This document shows positions 31,155-43,325 of a stretch of 64,000 nt of DNA, piece by piece; position 1 is the stretch's first letter; each line of letters starts with the position of its first letter. Both the position numbers and the translations under genes were made by a program. The DNA is from Parelaphostrongylus tenuis (Eukaryota > Nematoda > Chromadorea > Rhabditida > Metastrongylidae). Location: contig JAHQIW010004752.1 in assembly GCA_019055375.1 (NCBI GenBank), forward strand, positions 698,683 to 762,682. Reading direction: 5' to 3'. The notes beneath the pieces were generated by a model. That model searched no databases and was not told where the DNA came from. It saw only the letters and a program-made list of their open reading frames with translations.

Positions 31155-31734
31155 CTTCAACCGCTCACGTAATCACCCTTTGCGTTTACTACAATGAATT
31201 GAATCACAAGTTGACCAACTACACCGAGTTGGAAGGATATCAAAAGGAGTAAAGCTTACTAAAACGTGTGACCTCTGTTACACACACTGACTACCCGTTT
31301 GAAGAAGAAATCGTTTTGAAATCGCACTAACCATAGGTACGTTTTCTTCCGTAATAACGGAATGGAGCGTATTTACGGAAAGAGACTCCTAACCATCATC
31401 CCCGTACTTCCCAGCCGATGATTGTAGGCTTTTGCACAATCTGATTAGCAGAGAAGTTTACATGTCAAACTAACGCTGCAAAAATAGGGAGTTTATATTT
31501 CGAATCCACCTACATCTCAATGAAAACACACGATCGCCTCTTGTCCGCGTTTGATTTTCAGATCCGCAACCTGGGAGCGCGTTGCGCACTCTCACAGCTA
31601 ATCGGGCAAAGATTACTTCAATAAGAAGAACCTGTAGAATCGATTCAAGTGCTTCTTCAAGACATAAAATTGCAGGTACTTTACATATGTATTTACTTCA
31701 CTTTGATTGATCCGTCTCACAATTTTTCTTTTTT

Positions 31735-31925
31735 ACCATGCGCATCCCAATTCTGCTAGCATTCAATTGTTTTTCTTCATCTTGAACCTCGTTAGAATAG
31801 TGGCTGAGCGCGTTTCTTTGCAGTCTCGACGATAGCTTGGCTGTGGCTTTCCATAGAGGCGTTCGTTGTTGACTACCGGAGAATGTTGGAGGATGAAGAT
31901 CAGCTTTGCCTCAGTGTAGGAGAAA
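31735..31925 (-). mobile_element. tRNA-related SINE, family S3, copy 1
   Basis: On the minus strand it shares with 48,130-48,378 the blocks 'caacatt', '.acgcc.c', 'agc/tatc.tcg.ga.tg/c' and the 3' tail 'aattg..agca/gaat.ttgggat' (gtgcggatccc/gcgcatccc on the plus strand). The head is too degraded to recognise here; copy 2 has it. Confidence 0.5.
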
Positions 31926-32530
31926 GATGTAATCGTCAAGATAACTTGACACAACACTCCACTAACATAGTAGACCGACCTATATGAGTACAATAATTGC
32001 ATCCTGGTCTCCACAGTGCCACACTGCAAGACGATAATCACGTTTAACAGGTAACTATCTGCATACATGAGTCTGCTCTTATGGTTGACGGTAACCGATA
32101 TACATAGCATCTTTTTCAAACCTGTCGCTTACGTTGACCAATAACACAGCGACTACTTTCTTCTGCAATCTGAAAACTCCGGCTGAAGTCTCACAATATC
32201 AATACACGTTCAAAAAATATTAGTTCGGGCAATAATTATATACATCTATCACAGTGACATTCTTCATGAAACAATCCAAAATTATTGTCGTAACCGGAAA
32301 TGACCTCTACCAAAACTTGTATAGTGATTCTAGACTTTCATTACTACATTGCTGGTACATAATATGTTTTATATTTCATACTTAGACGTTTTGCTGCTAC
32401 AGTAAAGTTACCTTTTTTGGATAAATGTGTGAACACTACTTCATGTTCGATGTTTTCCAGACTCCAGTTACCTTATGCACTTTATGCAGTGTTCTTCATA
32501 AACGGTTGCAAACTTCCGCTCTGAGTGTCT

Positions 32531-32692
32531 CATAATAATATTGCGGAAGTTTATAGCTATACGATTTCATTAGTCACACTTTCCCTAGTTTGCATTATTT
32601 GCTAGGAAATGTCTCATTATTGCGGAAGTCCGAAGTAACACGATTTCATTAGTCACACTTTCCCTAATTTGCATTATTTGCCAGGAAGTGCC
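32531..32692. repeat. Tandem repeat, about 79-83 bp x 2
   Basis: Both units contain 'attgcggaagt', 'acacgatttcattagtcaca' (or near) and 'tttgcattatttg.(t/c)agg'. 'cgatttcatt' recurs with a period of 79 bases (32,562 and 32,641). The flanking 31,930-32,530 and 32,700-34,370 stretches hold no supported gene. Confidence 0.85.
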
Positions 32693-34379
32693 TCAATATG
32701 CGAGTAATTCATTCCACATGTGTCGAGCAGTACATGATGAAATTTCTTGAAAAAACATGAACATTTTGACGAGTGAACGCCAGTGAATCAAATTGAGCAG
32801 CTCTATACTTGCATTTCACTTTTGTTGAAAAAGCATGAGATATATGTTTTTATGGAAATGACTTGAAGGCAACGGAAACGTAGAGCACTTTCAACTCAGG
32901 ACTACCAAGATCAGTGTGTGCACAGTGTCAAAGTTGACATAAAGGCATGTCTTGATTGCTATCTTAAAAGTTGCCAAAACCTCTTTAGTGACATTTCTCA
33001 ATTATAGAGAAGAACTATTCTAAAAGGGCACCAATAACATTCGTCATTTATTGGAGTCCAGAAGACAATCTCAAAAAGAAGTTCAAAGAAGTCCTCCGTT
33101 TGAGTCCTGTTATTAACAGCTTGCGTTGGAAGGACAAGCAGACAGATGTTGTATCACCTGGATTTCTTCAAACTGCTGCTTTTTCCCTGAAAGAAAACAT
33201 TGTAATTCTTTATGCTTCGTTGGAAACAGAAACATATTCCGTTTTTTTTTGTGTCGTATACCTACAAAAGAGCAAATAAGTATGAGGATCACATCTACAA
33301 AAGTAGCCTGGTTGAGCAAAATGTACTACTTGCTGGGTATTACGTGAGAATCGCCTACCTCTCTGTTCCTCTATCAACCATAAATATCTGCAAATAACGT
33401 AATGAACATTTTTCAAGCCGTAAAAACAAGCCATCAAGAGTATTGTCAGGCGGAGAAGTGGTTAAAATTAGAAAATGAGAAGTGAGATGTCGACTTGATT
33501 CATATTCAATAGAATATTCGTCAACGCTAAGAGAGTTGCTTTATTCAAATGATAATCACAGGAAATGTTGTACCAGTAAGCACGTACATCGAACAGTTAA
33601 TAACAATCGATTTGACAAACTTTTTTCAATCTTTCAATCATTAACTTGGTTATGAAAATAAAGCAGCTTGAGATTTTTGCTTGAGAGAACGAAAATACCT
33701 GTGAACTATTGGTGCATCAACAGCAATCCACAACATCATTATATAGTAGTTTTTGAAAAAATAACCGCTCATTTGCTAACTTTTTCGGATTAAAGTTGCT
33801 ATTTGACTTTCCTGATCAATCAATAATAGGATCAATGATTCCGGATCAATGAATCTTGTTGTATTACTACGCCATTCTTCATACGCATGCAAATATTTCT
33901 ATTGAATAAAAGTAAGCTTTGCATGCATAACTTTTCTTATTAAGGAAGTAAAAGACCACGCCTTTCAATGCATCCCTGAGTGGTTTAGGAGGATGAAAAT
34001 CTGTAGTGAAAGATCGGAACTCTGCTGAGGGTGACTCATCGAAAGAAGGCTCTTTCTCAGTAGACATACAATAGGTTTGACTTTTATGAAAACTTTCTTG
34101 CCATGACAATTAATTATTGAGGAAACATGAATGGATGTGATTATATTAGAGAAAATATGCCTACAAGTGTCAGTTTTTGCGGTGCGCGTTCCTATCTCCA
34201 CGCACTTTCTGCTTTTAACGAAATTTTGATGCTCACTTTCGTATTTTCACATATTTTTCTCAAACGTTCATTGCAATGATATCTGTTTACCTACTTGGAT
34301 GCCTTCTGGACCTGTCATCACGAGTAGTGGAAATCTCAGCGCACTGTTCATTCGTTAGTTTACCTTATGATCGTACTCC

Positions 34380-34640
34380 ATGATAAAGGCCTAGATCGGT
34401 GGCGGTGCTGGTGTCATACCCACATTAGTCACAAGCGAGCCCGCCTATCGTCTAGACAGTCTCGCTGAAAGGGTCTACTTCTACCTCAACTCCACTTAAT
34501 AGTTGTTTCTGTCAATTTGACTTCCAGTCTTTCTTATGTGGTCTGATCTGTGCTTCTCTGTGCATCGCTAACTCTGTCTCCATATTGGGATAGACTTCGC
34601 CAGAACTGCGCTCCGTATTCCAGCTACAGGATGTTTGTCA
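34380..34640. repeat. Unidentified dispersed repeat, copy 2 (pairs with 8.64-8.90 kb)
   Basis: It shares ordered blocks with 8,640-8,900, for example 'cctatcgtcta.acagt', 'ctcgct.aaaggg', 'tagttgt' and 'gtctccatattggg'. The sequence continues to about 34,640 with no frame I recognise. Confidence 0.45.
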
Positions 34641-35459
34641 AATTCAACGATATATTCCATCTTTTCGATGAACTAATTCTCGTCTCTTGCAAGATTACAG
34701 CACTCATTCGGTATCGTCCAACCAATTGCATATTCAAAATAGCAGTCCAGCTCCCATTTCGAAGTCATTCAAGGATGCTACTAGTAGATCTTCCATATGT
34801 TCGCAAAATTTCTAACTTGCAAAGATCCGTGTAATTCCCAAACTTCAAGTAGGATGTGTAGCAGCAATAGAAAAGCAGTAACGCACGTGGAGTTTGCCAT
34901 TCGAACTGCTAAGCACCTGCAGTTTTATTCATGATAAAGTTTTTTCTATATCGAAGCATTGTTTAACGTGTGATACCATAGCTTTGCAGAAAAGAGTGCG
35001 CTATATATTGCGGGTTCTTTAGTAACGTCGTTTTCGTACAAATGTTCAGGCATTGCTATCGCATTTCGACCACCATGGAATGCAAGCTGCAGTAAAAGGT
35101 GTCAAGGAGAGAGTTTTCTTGTTCGGGTTCTTCATTTTCAAAGTACATTAAGTTATCAGAGCATACTGTAAAATTTATGCCGGTCTATTCAGCAGTGTTC
35201 ACCGGCAGATTTTCTACGGCAGCGAACCTATCTCCATGAAACAGGATGAATCGATCACTTCGAGCTCGATTTAAACACTCTGGAAAGGTGTACAGTAAAC
35301 CGGTTCTAAGCATAATTTCGGTTCTCCTCTTGATTATTTCTCTACGATGAACTTACTCTAACTATCTTTAATCGTTCACGCATATCCCTCTCTGAGGGAT
35401 CCTGGAGCCCAGTTAGTCATGAGGGTATGTGACGCCACTCCGGGTAGTGGATAAGGGAT

Positions 35460-35760
35460 TTCAATGCGAACCGAAGGGACCGCGTGCCTCCTAGAGAAGC
35501 AAAAGAATTCAGGGGTGAGGTCACTGCTTCTGCAGCGCCCATTTGGCAAGCCTCCATTTTTATTAGTCAAACTGGCCAAAAGCCTGAAATCAGGCAGCTG
35601 GGAAGAACATGGGAGCGGTTGGCAGTCGCTTCCAAAAATTACCTCCTTCTGCTTCTCCTACAGAGACCGGCAAGCTACGAGTAAGTGCTCGCCTTCCTCT
35701 CCCTCTCCTCTCTCTCCGCCCCCGTTAAGGGCTCAGCAAGCTGCACGTTGATTATTCAAA
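35460..35760 (+). other. GC-rich island with splice-like signals, possible exon
   Basis: This short stretch is clearly richer in G+C than its neighbours. An open frame (35,484-35,684) ends right at a near-consensus donor, CGA|GTAAGTGC, and a strong polypyrimidine acceptor 'cttctcctacag' lies 17 bases before it. The next 70 bases are a C/T-rich run. The adjoining 35,376-35,460, read on the minus strand, has a block resembling the S1 SINE tail. It could be a short host exon or repeat DNA; no protein family is recognised. Confidence 0.3.
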
Positions 35761-35979
35761 TGATAAAGAGTGTAATAAGAATGAGCCTCATTCCCCTGCC
35801 TCAAAAGAGCCCCCGGTAGAGTAGCGATGCATAGCGCGAGATCGCAGAAGCTGCTGAAATCTCAGGACCAAACTATGTTGCCAAAATAGGAACGAGCCAA
35901 AGTGGCTATTTGTATGCAATAACACACGTACAATTCAAAGTTCGACTTTCTATAAACCCAGGCATAATTAATTGATTTA

Positions 35980-37655
35980 TGAAAATCGAGAAAACTTATC
36001 TTGATTGCTGACGCGAAGTTCGTAAAGTAGTCGTAGTAATTCGGCTGATGTTGCGGCAACCCACCTTCTTCAAAGCCTGGGCGCATATAGTACTAGTCTA
36101 TTTCAATGATTCGGAAAATCTCATTTATATGCTGCCTAAGTTAGGATAAAAGATCAGACGAAAAAGGGCCCGAGGTCTCGTGTGATGGTGACGCATTCGT
36201 CCTGCCAGATCATTTCGAAGTTTTTAGCGTTCATCCAAGATGCCTCAAGAGTTTTACGGGTGGATGCTTTTGATTCCTGCGCTAGGATCGTGACAGTCAC
36301 ATTAAAATCTTTGTTGTTGTATTCTGTACCCTATGTAAGCCTAAAGGTTGGTTTATGTATTTTAGAATTGTATCTAGATGTTCTTTTATGCGGAGGAAAA
36401 GTGGTCTATCCGTTTCACCAACATATTTTTTCCAGCATGTCTTACATCCTACCAAATGAATTGCTCCCAATCTCATACAATCCCCTCCTATCCCTTAGAG
36501 CGAGACTATACAGTCTTTGGTGTTGCACAATCGATCATAAAGTCTATTACGGATCAGCTGATGGCGTAGGGTGGGAGGTGGGTTTTCAATAACTACCACA
36601 GAATTTTCAAGACCGCATCTTTTTGAGGCACCTTTTAACCGCGCTGCCGATTTCGTTTGATATAAATGCAGTTTGAAGGAAATTCTATTCAGGTGTGGAG
36701 TATTGTTCTTTTGGGACCTAATTCCACTTTTTGAATATTCCCGAGTGGCAAATGTTTGTGCCGTTGGTAATGGCAACTTTTCGTGCCAAGTTCAATGATT
36801 CGTTCCTTTCCTCTTCTCCTGTGCACACATTTTTAGTCGTTCGAAACATCTTTCAATTAGCGATTTTTTTCATGTGTGAAGGATGAGAGAAAGGTGATCG
36901 ACGAAAATGTTTTTGTTACTTGGTTTTCGATACCATTTTGTACCATAGCCACTATCCAAAAGCTTCACTTGGATGCTTAAGAATAGAAGCCAGCTCCCGT
37001 TTGGACTCTCTCGCGTAAATTTTATATGCTCTGACTGCCCGTTCAAGACTTCAAAACATTTGTCCACTTCCTCTTGTGTGGAATAGACAATGAAACAGTC
37101 GTCTATATACCGACAGTAGAGCAATCGGTGGTGAACGAGAACTGATCTTCGAACTTTTACATAAAAGCAATGGCGAGACTAGGTGCCAAACGTTGACCCA
37201 TGGCTAACCTCCTGAGTTGTGTGAAGTATTTACCAGACCACCGAAAGATGAAGAACTGAGGCATTGTTTTAGGTGGGTCATTAGCTGTTGAATTGAGCGG
37301 CCATACATCTTTACTTTTCGCTTATTTTCTGTTAGAAGTTCAAAAATGCCTTGTATTGCAGAGTCATTTGACGCGTTTGTATAGAGTGCGGTAACATCAG
37401 ATAACTCCATTACGTGCGACATGTTTTGGTTGCGCGCAGTGTAGGTGATCTAGGAACATTTGAGTATTGGTAGAAGGATTCGTATGAATTTAAGCATCTG
37501 AGTAAAGATAAGGTTTAAAAACTACGTTATTCTACCCGTTGGTCTGCCTATACAACTGATGATAGGTTTAACCTTGTTTGTTGATGGATCGGTTGACACT
37601 AGATCATCAGTAGATATCGGATTATGTGTTTTTATGAAAAGGTATAGGACCCAAC
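35980..37655 (-). mobile_element. Inverted, 5'-truncated Penelope copy PLE-B'
   Basis: It is the reverse complement of 38,762-40,445 with moderate divergence and lacks the N-terminal half. On the minus strand it reads VLYLFIKTHNPISTDD ... KPIISCIGRPTGRIT (37,650-37,522), motif A region LSDVTALYTNASNDS (37,410s), motif B region, motif C CRYIDDCF (37,110s), then GLENSVVVIENPPPTLRHQL and the Cys segment (36,600s), and a GIY-YIG remnant CWKKYVGETDRPL (36,440s). Frames are broken. It faces away from PLE-B, forming the inverted terminal repeat arrangement typical of Penelope elements. Confidence 0.85.
36043..36078 (-). ncRNA. Degenerate minimal hammerhead motif of PLE-B'
   Basis: On the minus strand GGCU-UUGAAGA ... 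GCC-GCAAC-AUC-AGCC keeps both stem I strands (GGCU/AGCC), but C3 has become U and the GAAA block reads GCAA, so it should be inactive. Confidence 0.4.
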
Positions 37656-38590
37656 AATTTGTTGCGATGTGTGTCAGCAAGTTATTCTCGACTTGTTGAG
37701 GACGTAATGTCATTAAGGCAAAAAATTGTCTTGGTGCGACAAAAGATTCACTTTCTCCGCTGCTGCTCAAAATACAAACTTATTCCTAATTCTATAACAT
37801 CTAGGAAGCTATACGTATGCGGCCTACCAAAGGACTCTCCAAAGATACTGAGCAACGAGACACAACTACTTCGTATTTCTTTCAGATGCGTCCGTGACGA
37901 AATGTTTTCCTACATGAATAAATGTGTGTCAGAGGAACATTATTGTGCTCAGTATCTGGAGAAACGCCTTTGGTGGAGGATAGTAAACGAAGAATAGCTA
38001 TCTGCAATGATGCTTGGCGCAAAATCAAAAATAACCCAAAGAGAAGGATTGACTGCCTTCAATCGAAATCAAAGTGCGGAAGCGTCGATTTCCGCGATAA
38101 TATCAATGAATCGGAAAGTCACGGCGCGCTTGAGAGATCAAGAGTTACTGTCTTAGGCTGCGTAACGCTTCTGGATGATGCGCGTACCTTATTGGAATTC
38201 GGTCCAAGTTTTGCGCTTAGTCAATCCACTTCTAAATCAATTCTGCGCGGGATCGTATGCAGTCTGCAAGAGCTTCAAAATCAAGTGCGCTACAAAGCTA
38301 GATTGGATGGGCTAGGTAACGAAAAGCAAGCAGGGGCACTTCCACTCAGCCCTTCCCACAAGCTTTTTATAAGGAGGTAAAACCAAAACGGCGAACTCAA
38401 CCCTATTTTCCGCGTCTTCAAACGAGGTTCTTCAAATACTCAACCAATTTCCGCATGAAAAATTAAGCAATAATGACGCACAAGCAAAAACAAGGTTTGT
38501 CCCAAATTATGGAGCTTGTAAGATCAAAATCTATGCGTCTATCCATAAGTGATAAAGGTGGTATTTCTGTAGCAAATCCAAATCAATTGG

Positions 38591-39376
38591 ATGTCGAAAA
38601 AATGGGGAAATATCTTCAGGATGTCTCCCTCCATTGTCCACTGTCCATTCTCTGAGGAGGGAAATAAACGCCAATACCAAAATTTAAACAAAGAATGGGT
38701 CAACACGGCAAGGCGTTTAGAAATTTCAGTAATCTTTCGGCTCAAGAAAAATTTTTCAATTTGTCCGGTCTTATATTTTCTCATAAAAATACATAATCTA
38801 ACATCTACTGATGATCTAGTGTCAACCGATCCATCAACATACAAGGTTAGACCTATCATCAGTTGTATAGGAGGACCAACGCATAGAATATCATGGTTTC
38901 TAGACCTTATTTCAACTCAGATGCTTAAATTCATACAAACCTATCTATCCAATACTCAAATTTTCCTAGTTTACACACGTTGCGCGCAACCAAACAGCTC
39001 GCACGTAATGGAGTCATTTGATGTTACCTCACTCTATACAAACATATCAAATGACTCTACAGTGCAAGCCATTTTCGAACGTCTAACAGAAAATAAGCAA
39101 AAAGTAAATATGTATGGCCTCTCAGTTCAACAACTAATGACGCGCCTAAAACAATGTCTTGGTCCTTCCATCTTTTGGTGGACGGATAAATACTTCACAC
39201 AACTTATGGGGTTAGCCATGGGTCAACGTTTGGCACCTAGTCTTGCCATCGCTTTTATGTATAAGATGGAGGCTTCAGTTCTCGTTCAACGCCCATTGCT
39301 CTACTGCCGGAATGTAGACGATTGTTTGATTGTCTGTTCCACACAAGAGGAAATGCACAATTGTTTTGACTTTTGA
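38591..39376 (+). pseudogene. Penelope reverse transcriptase of PLE-B, one long open frame
   Basis: The 261-codon frame contains, in order, LYFLIKIHN, RPIISCIGGPTHRISWFLD, motif A SFDVTSLYTNISNDS, the LTENKQKV block, motif B GLAMGQRLAPSLAIAF and motif C CRNVDDCLIV, then STQEEMHNCFDF and a stop. Both catalytic Asp residues of motif C remain, but the YIDD consensus has become NVDD, losing the conserved Tyr. It is the longest coding frame in the window yet still lacks the N-terminal region and fused nuclease, so I treat it as a pseudogene. Confidence 0.85.
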
Positions 39377-40342
39377 ACGGACAGTCAGAGCATATGAAAT
39401 TTGCGCGAGAGAGTCCAAACGGAAACTGGCTTCCATTCTTAAACATCCAAATAAAGCTTTTGGATAGTGGTTATAGCACGGAATGGTATCGAAACGAAGT
39501 AGCCAAAAGATTTCAGTCGATGCCTTTTCTCTCATTCTTCACGCATGGAAAAAATCGCTAATTGAAAGATGTTTCGAACGACTCTAAGAATATGTGCACA
39601 GGAGAAGAGGAAAGGAACGAATCTTCAAACTTCGCACGAAAAGTTGCCATCTCCAACAGCTACAAAACATTTGCCACTCGGGAATATTTAAAAAGTGGAA
39701 CGAGGTTCCTAAAAAAGAATACCTTACACCTGAATGGAATTTTCTTCAAACTGCCATTTATATCAAGCGAAATCAGCAGCGCGGTTAAAAGGTGCCCAAA
39801 AAGATGCGGTCTTGAAAATTCCGTGGTAGTTATTAACAACCCACCTCCCACCCTACGCCATCAGCTGATATGCAATAACTTTACGATCGATAGTGCAACA
39901 CCAAAAACTGTATATTCTGCTCTAAGGGAAAAGAGGGGGTTGTATGAGATCGGGCGCAGTTTATTTGCTAAGAGGCAAGACATGCTGGGAAAAATATGTA
40001 GGTGAAGCGGAAATACACTTTTCATCGCATGAAAGAGCATCTAGATAACAAATCTAAAATAGATGAAGCCAAACCTTAGGTTTACATAGGGAACAGAAAC
40101 ACATCAACAAGGATTTTGATGTGACTGTCACAATTCTAGCGCGGGAATCAAAAATATCCACGCGCAAAATCTTGAGGCATCTTAGATAAACGCCAAAAAC
40201 CCCGAAATGAACGGGAGGACGAATGCGTCACCATCACACGAGACCTCGCGCCCTTCCTCCACTTGATCTTTTAACCTGATCTAGGTAGCATATGAGTGAG
40301 ATTCTCCGAATTATTCGAACAGGCCAATACTACATATCCCCT

Positions 40343-40380
40343 TGCTGCGAAGAGAACGGGTCGCCGAAACGTTAGCCGAA
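40343..40380 (+). ncRNA. Degenerate minimal hammerhead motif of PLE-B
   Basis: GCU-GCGAAGA ... GCC-GAAAC-GUU-AGCC keeps the GAAAC block, the GUU triplet and part of stem I, but the CUGA half of the core is changed to GCGA. Probably inactive. Confidence 0.4.
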
Positions 40381-40504
40381 TTACTACGACTACTTTACCA
40401 ACCTCGCGTCAACTAGTCAAGATAAGTTATTTGATTTTCATATAGCACACGTACACTTGAATATGAATTTGCTGTAGAAATTTGCTGACGCAAGCAGGTA
40501 GGAT

Positions 40505-43325
40505 TCATTGCGATGTCGTTGGCCTAACTGAGTAAGAAGCCGCCACCATTTCACTCTGTTTATGACAGTGGAAAAGAGCTGTTTCAAGAATATGCGATAG
40601 CAGTGGTGCCGGTGGCGTTGGAGTTTCCGACAGAATGAGTTTGACTATGAACCTCGATTCATTTGATGACCTAACATTCCGGATGGGACGATCACCGTTA
40701 CAACGGCGTGGCTCATTACAAGCTTCAACCATCTTCGTTGCTTACTCACCAACATCAAGCTATGGCAAAGGTAAAGTCAAAGCGTTTTTCATGGACCTCG
40801 AAAAGTTTCTTAGAGTGGACAAAACAATCTTCAAGGCCATCAGTGCAGATTTCAACGAGAAAATCTTACCTAAAAGAGCGCATGAAGAAAGTCACTTTGG
40901 AACCCACGAACTAGAATGGAACGAACACGGTGAGAGGCTAGCTAAGTTCGCCATGACCAGCAAAACTATCCAAAGTAATTCGTAATTCCAAAAGTCCCAC
41001 TCCCAACGGTGGACTTGCGAGTTTCCCATTGGAAAGCACCAGAACGAAATAGACCACATCTCACTAAATCGAGGAATCCACCGGACCGATGTCGCTGTTG
41101 TGCCTAAGTTCTGCATGTAATCAGACCATTGCCTCATAATGCACGGCTCCATTTTTCTCGAGAAGAAGAGAAATGTGCTAAATCAAACAACGAATTCCCA
41201 GAACTACCATAAACTGGGATGTATTGAAGTTATTAGTCGGCTCTCATGAAGACACCGTTGTTGACAACATCGACGAAGAATACGACCGGCTCATAGACAT
41301 CTTCACGCTAGCTCGATGAAAGCCCAGAGTTTGAGAGTTACGAAGAGACTTTGTCTCCGCATACACTCGAGCTGATACGTCAACGTGGAAACGCGCGAGC
41401 TGCAGGCAACCGAAATCCTGCATCCGAACTGGGAAAACTCAGCAGAGAGTTGATAAAACAAGATCTTGAAGAAAGAACTGCGCCGTTTGCAGCGAAAGCA
41501 ACAGAAGTTGGAAAAAGTACTCGCAAAGCCCATCGAAGCATTGCCAATTATAACACCGAGATGATTGCACCTCGACGACCTAACGGGCACTTACGGCTTC
41601 CAGAAGGATAGTGGAGAAAATCTTCCACGACTACTACTTGGATCTCTTCGCTAGCTCTGCCCTCGTGCCGTCATATGAATTGAAATATTACAAATTTGTG
41701 GTCGCACCGGTCCTTCCTTCCGAAATCCGACATGCAGTATTCTCGGTGAAGAATAGAACAACACCCGCTCCACATGAGAAAAGACCAGAACTCTAGAAGA
41801 ACCTGCCACTAGTGCCCATCATCATCCTGGCTCAGCTCTTCACTCATTATCTGTCAGAATGCAAAGCCAGTCAATGGAAAACCAGCAAGACCATTTTATT
41901 GTTCAAGAGGGAGACCATCACGACATAGGCAATTATCAATCAATCTGATTGCTGTCCGTCGTCTATAAACTCTTCAGTCGAGTCATCCTAAAAAAGTGAC
42001 AGAATACTGAGCGAAGATCAGTCATGCAAACAGGCAGAGTTTCGAAAAACATTCAGTACCATAGAGCACACCCACGCAATCATATTACTCATTGAAGTTT
42101 TACGAGAGTACAAGAGACCGCTCTGTCTCACTTCCCTCTATCTGAGGAAAGCTTTTGATTCCGTGGAAACAAAAACAGTCATAAAAGCTCTGGACAACAG
42201 GGCGTCCCTACTCGGAACATTGCGATTCTCCTTGAGCTATACAGAGATTTCTCAACCGAAATACTGTTATTCTATGTTGACGTAACTATCGCAGTGAGAA
42301 GAGGGTTTTGACAAAACAATACAGTCTCATGAAAATCATTGATTGGCGCAATCCAAAACGTCAGGCGAACATCAAAATAGGACTATGTGGGAATGTGAAT
42401 CAACGGTTGATAAGTAAACTGTTACTGCTCCATCGTCCTTGTAACATCAAGCATCCGCTAGATGGAACGCATGTTGATCGATTTTGACAACATCTGTGAA
42501 GGATTGGTCTTTGACTAAATCTAACGGAAACGTTTATGATGGGACGTTTATAGGGAACGGATGGGCTGCGAACCTTCTTCACGCTAAGAACGAATGTCTC
42601 CGAATGCTCCACCTACTTCCGTTTAGGTCGTTAAGTTAACATGATGAACGACCTAGCTCCAGAGTTGAGCAAGGTGAGACGAGCGGTATGGGTTACGTTT
42701 AAGAGCATCGAGGAAGAACTAAAGAGGACTCAAAGCACCCGGTTCCGTACCCACCTTCTCTACTGGACGGTTATTCTTGCTCAAACATATGCAGCAGAAA
42801 CCTGATCGATGTGTAAGCAGGATGGATGATCACCCAGCGTTATTAAGCGCGTAGTCAAAAGGTCGATACTAAGAGTATCTGAAAACGCGCAAATGAGGAG
42901 GGAGTCCAACGTTCTCACCTGCGTCAGCGGTCGAAGATCAAGGACGCTGTTCTACACGCAAGGGAATCAAAAATAACGTAGGTCGGACACGTAATGCACT
43001 TTAACAATCGAAGGATGGGAGCCGTCATCGACTTGATTCCACACGACGTCGAGCGCTTCACAAGAAGACCATAAACCGGGTAGTTCGCTTTATTCACAAA
43101 AGCCGAAAAGGAAAATGTGGTGTTTGACGAACTGTTAGATCAAGGAGGACCTGCAGGGCTACTCTTGCATGGGACATGAAAAACTATAAGCACAGTTGAT
43201 GCTTGCTCGAATCACTCGACGGTCAGTGAAGACGGTACTTGATATAGGGTAACATGTAGATGAGTCGATTGCTTTTGCCTTTCAAAAGAACTCTGTGAGA
43301 ATTACAGGTGTTTCCAAGTAAAAGT
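40505..43325 (+). mobile_element. RTE-type LINE, copy A, degenerate
   Basis: Apurinic-like endonuclease blocks come first: DVVGLTE (40,510), SSGAGGVGV (40,600), TIFVAYSPTSSYGKGKVKAF and DLEKF (40,730), ADFNEKI (40,845), HELEWNEHGERLAKFAMT (40,905), NEIDHI and DVAVVPKFCM.SDHCL (41,050-41,130). A linker with LPSEIRHAVFSVKNRT (41,720) follows, then SSINSS / VYKLF (41,950), FRKTFSTIEHTHAI-like, LRKAFDSVETKTVIKALDN (42,150) and C-terminal blocks (LAPELSKVRRAVW, 42,660). Where FADDIVLVTSS is expected the frame reads CYCSIVLVTSS, so the catalytic Asp pair is gone. Many stops and shifts are present. It inserts almost exactly at the PLE-B 3' end. Confidence 0.85.

Larger units (their letters stand above)
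37665..40445 (+). mobile_element. Penelope-like retroelement PLE-B, nearly full length
   Basis: It starts right after the inverted copy. The N-terminal region spans 37,700-38,380 in shifted frames (YMNKCVSEEHYCAQYLEKRL matches KCESKEFYCVQYLKDRL of PLE-A). Reverse transcriptase occupies 38,591-39,376, the linker 39,560-40,005, and a broken GIY-YIG region 39,970-40,265 (CWEKYVGE, LHREQKHINKDFDVTVTILA). A degenerate hammerhead motif lies at 40,343-40,380. Sequence shared with PLE-B' runs to about 40,445, where it nearly abuts RTE-A. Confidence 0.9.

Noticed and set aside
40630..41800. A host nuclease or phosphatase gene from the ADFNEKI / SDHCL motifs
   Set aside because: The motifs are those of the RTE endonuclease and are followed in order by RTE linker and reverse-transcriptase blocks with many stops.
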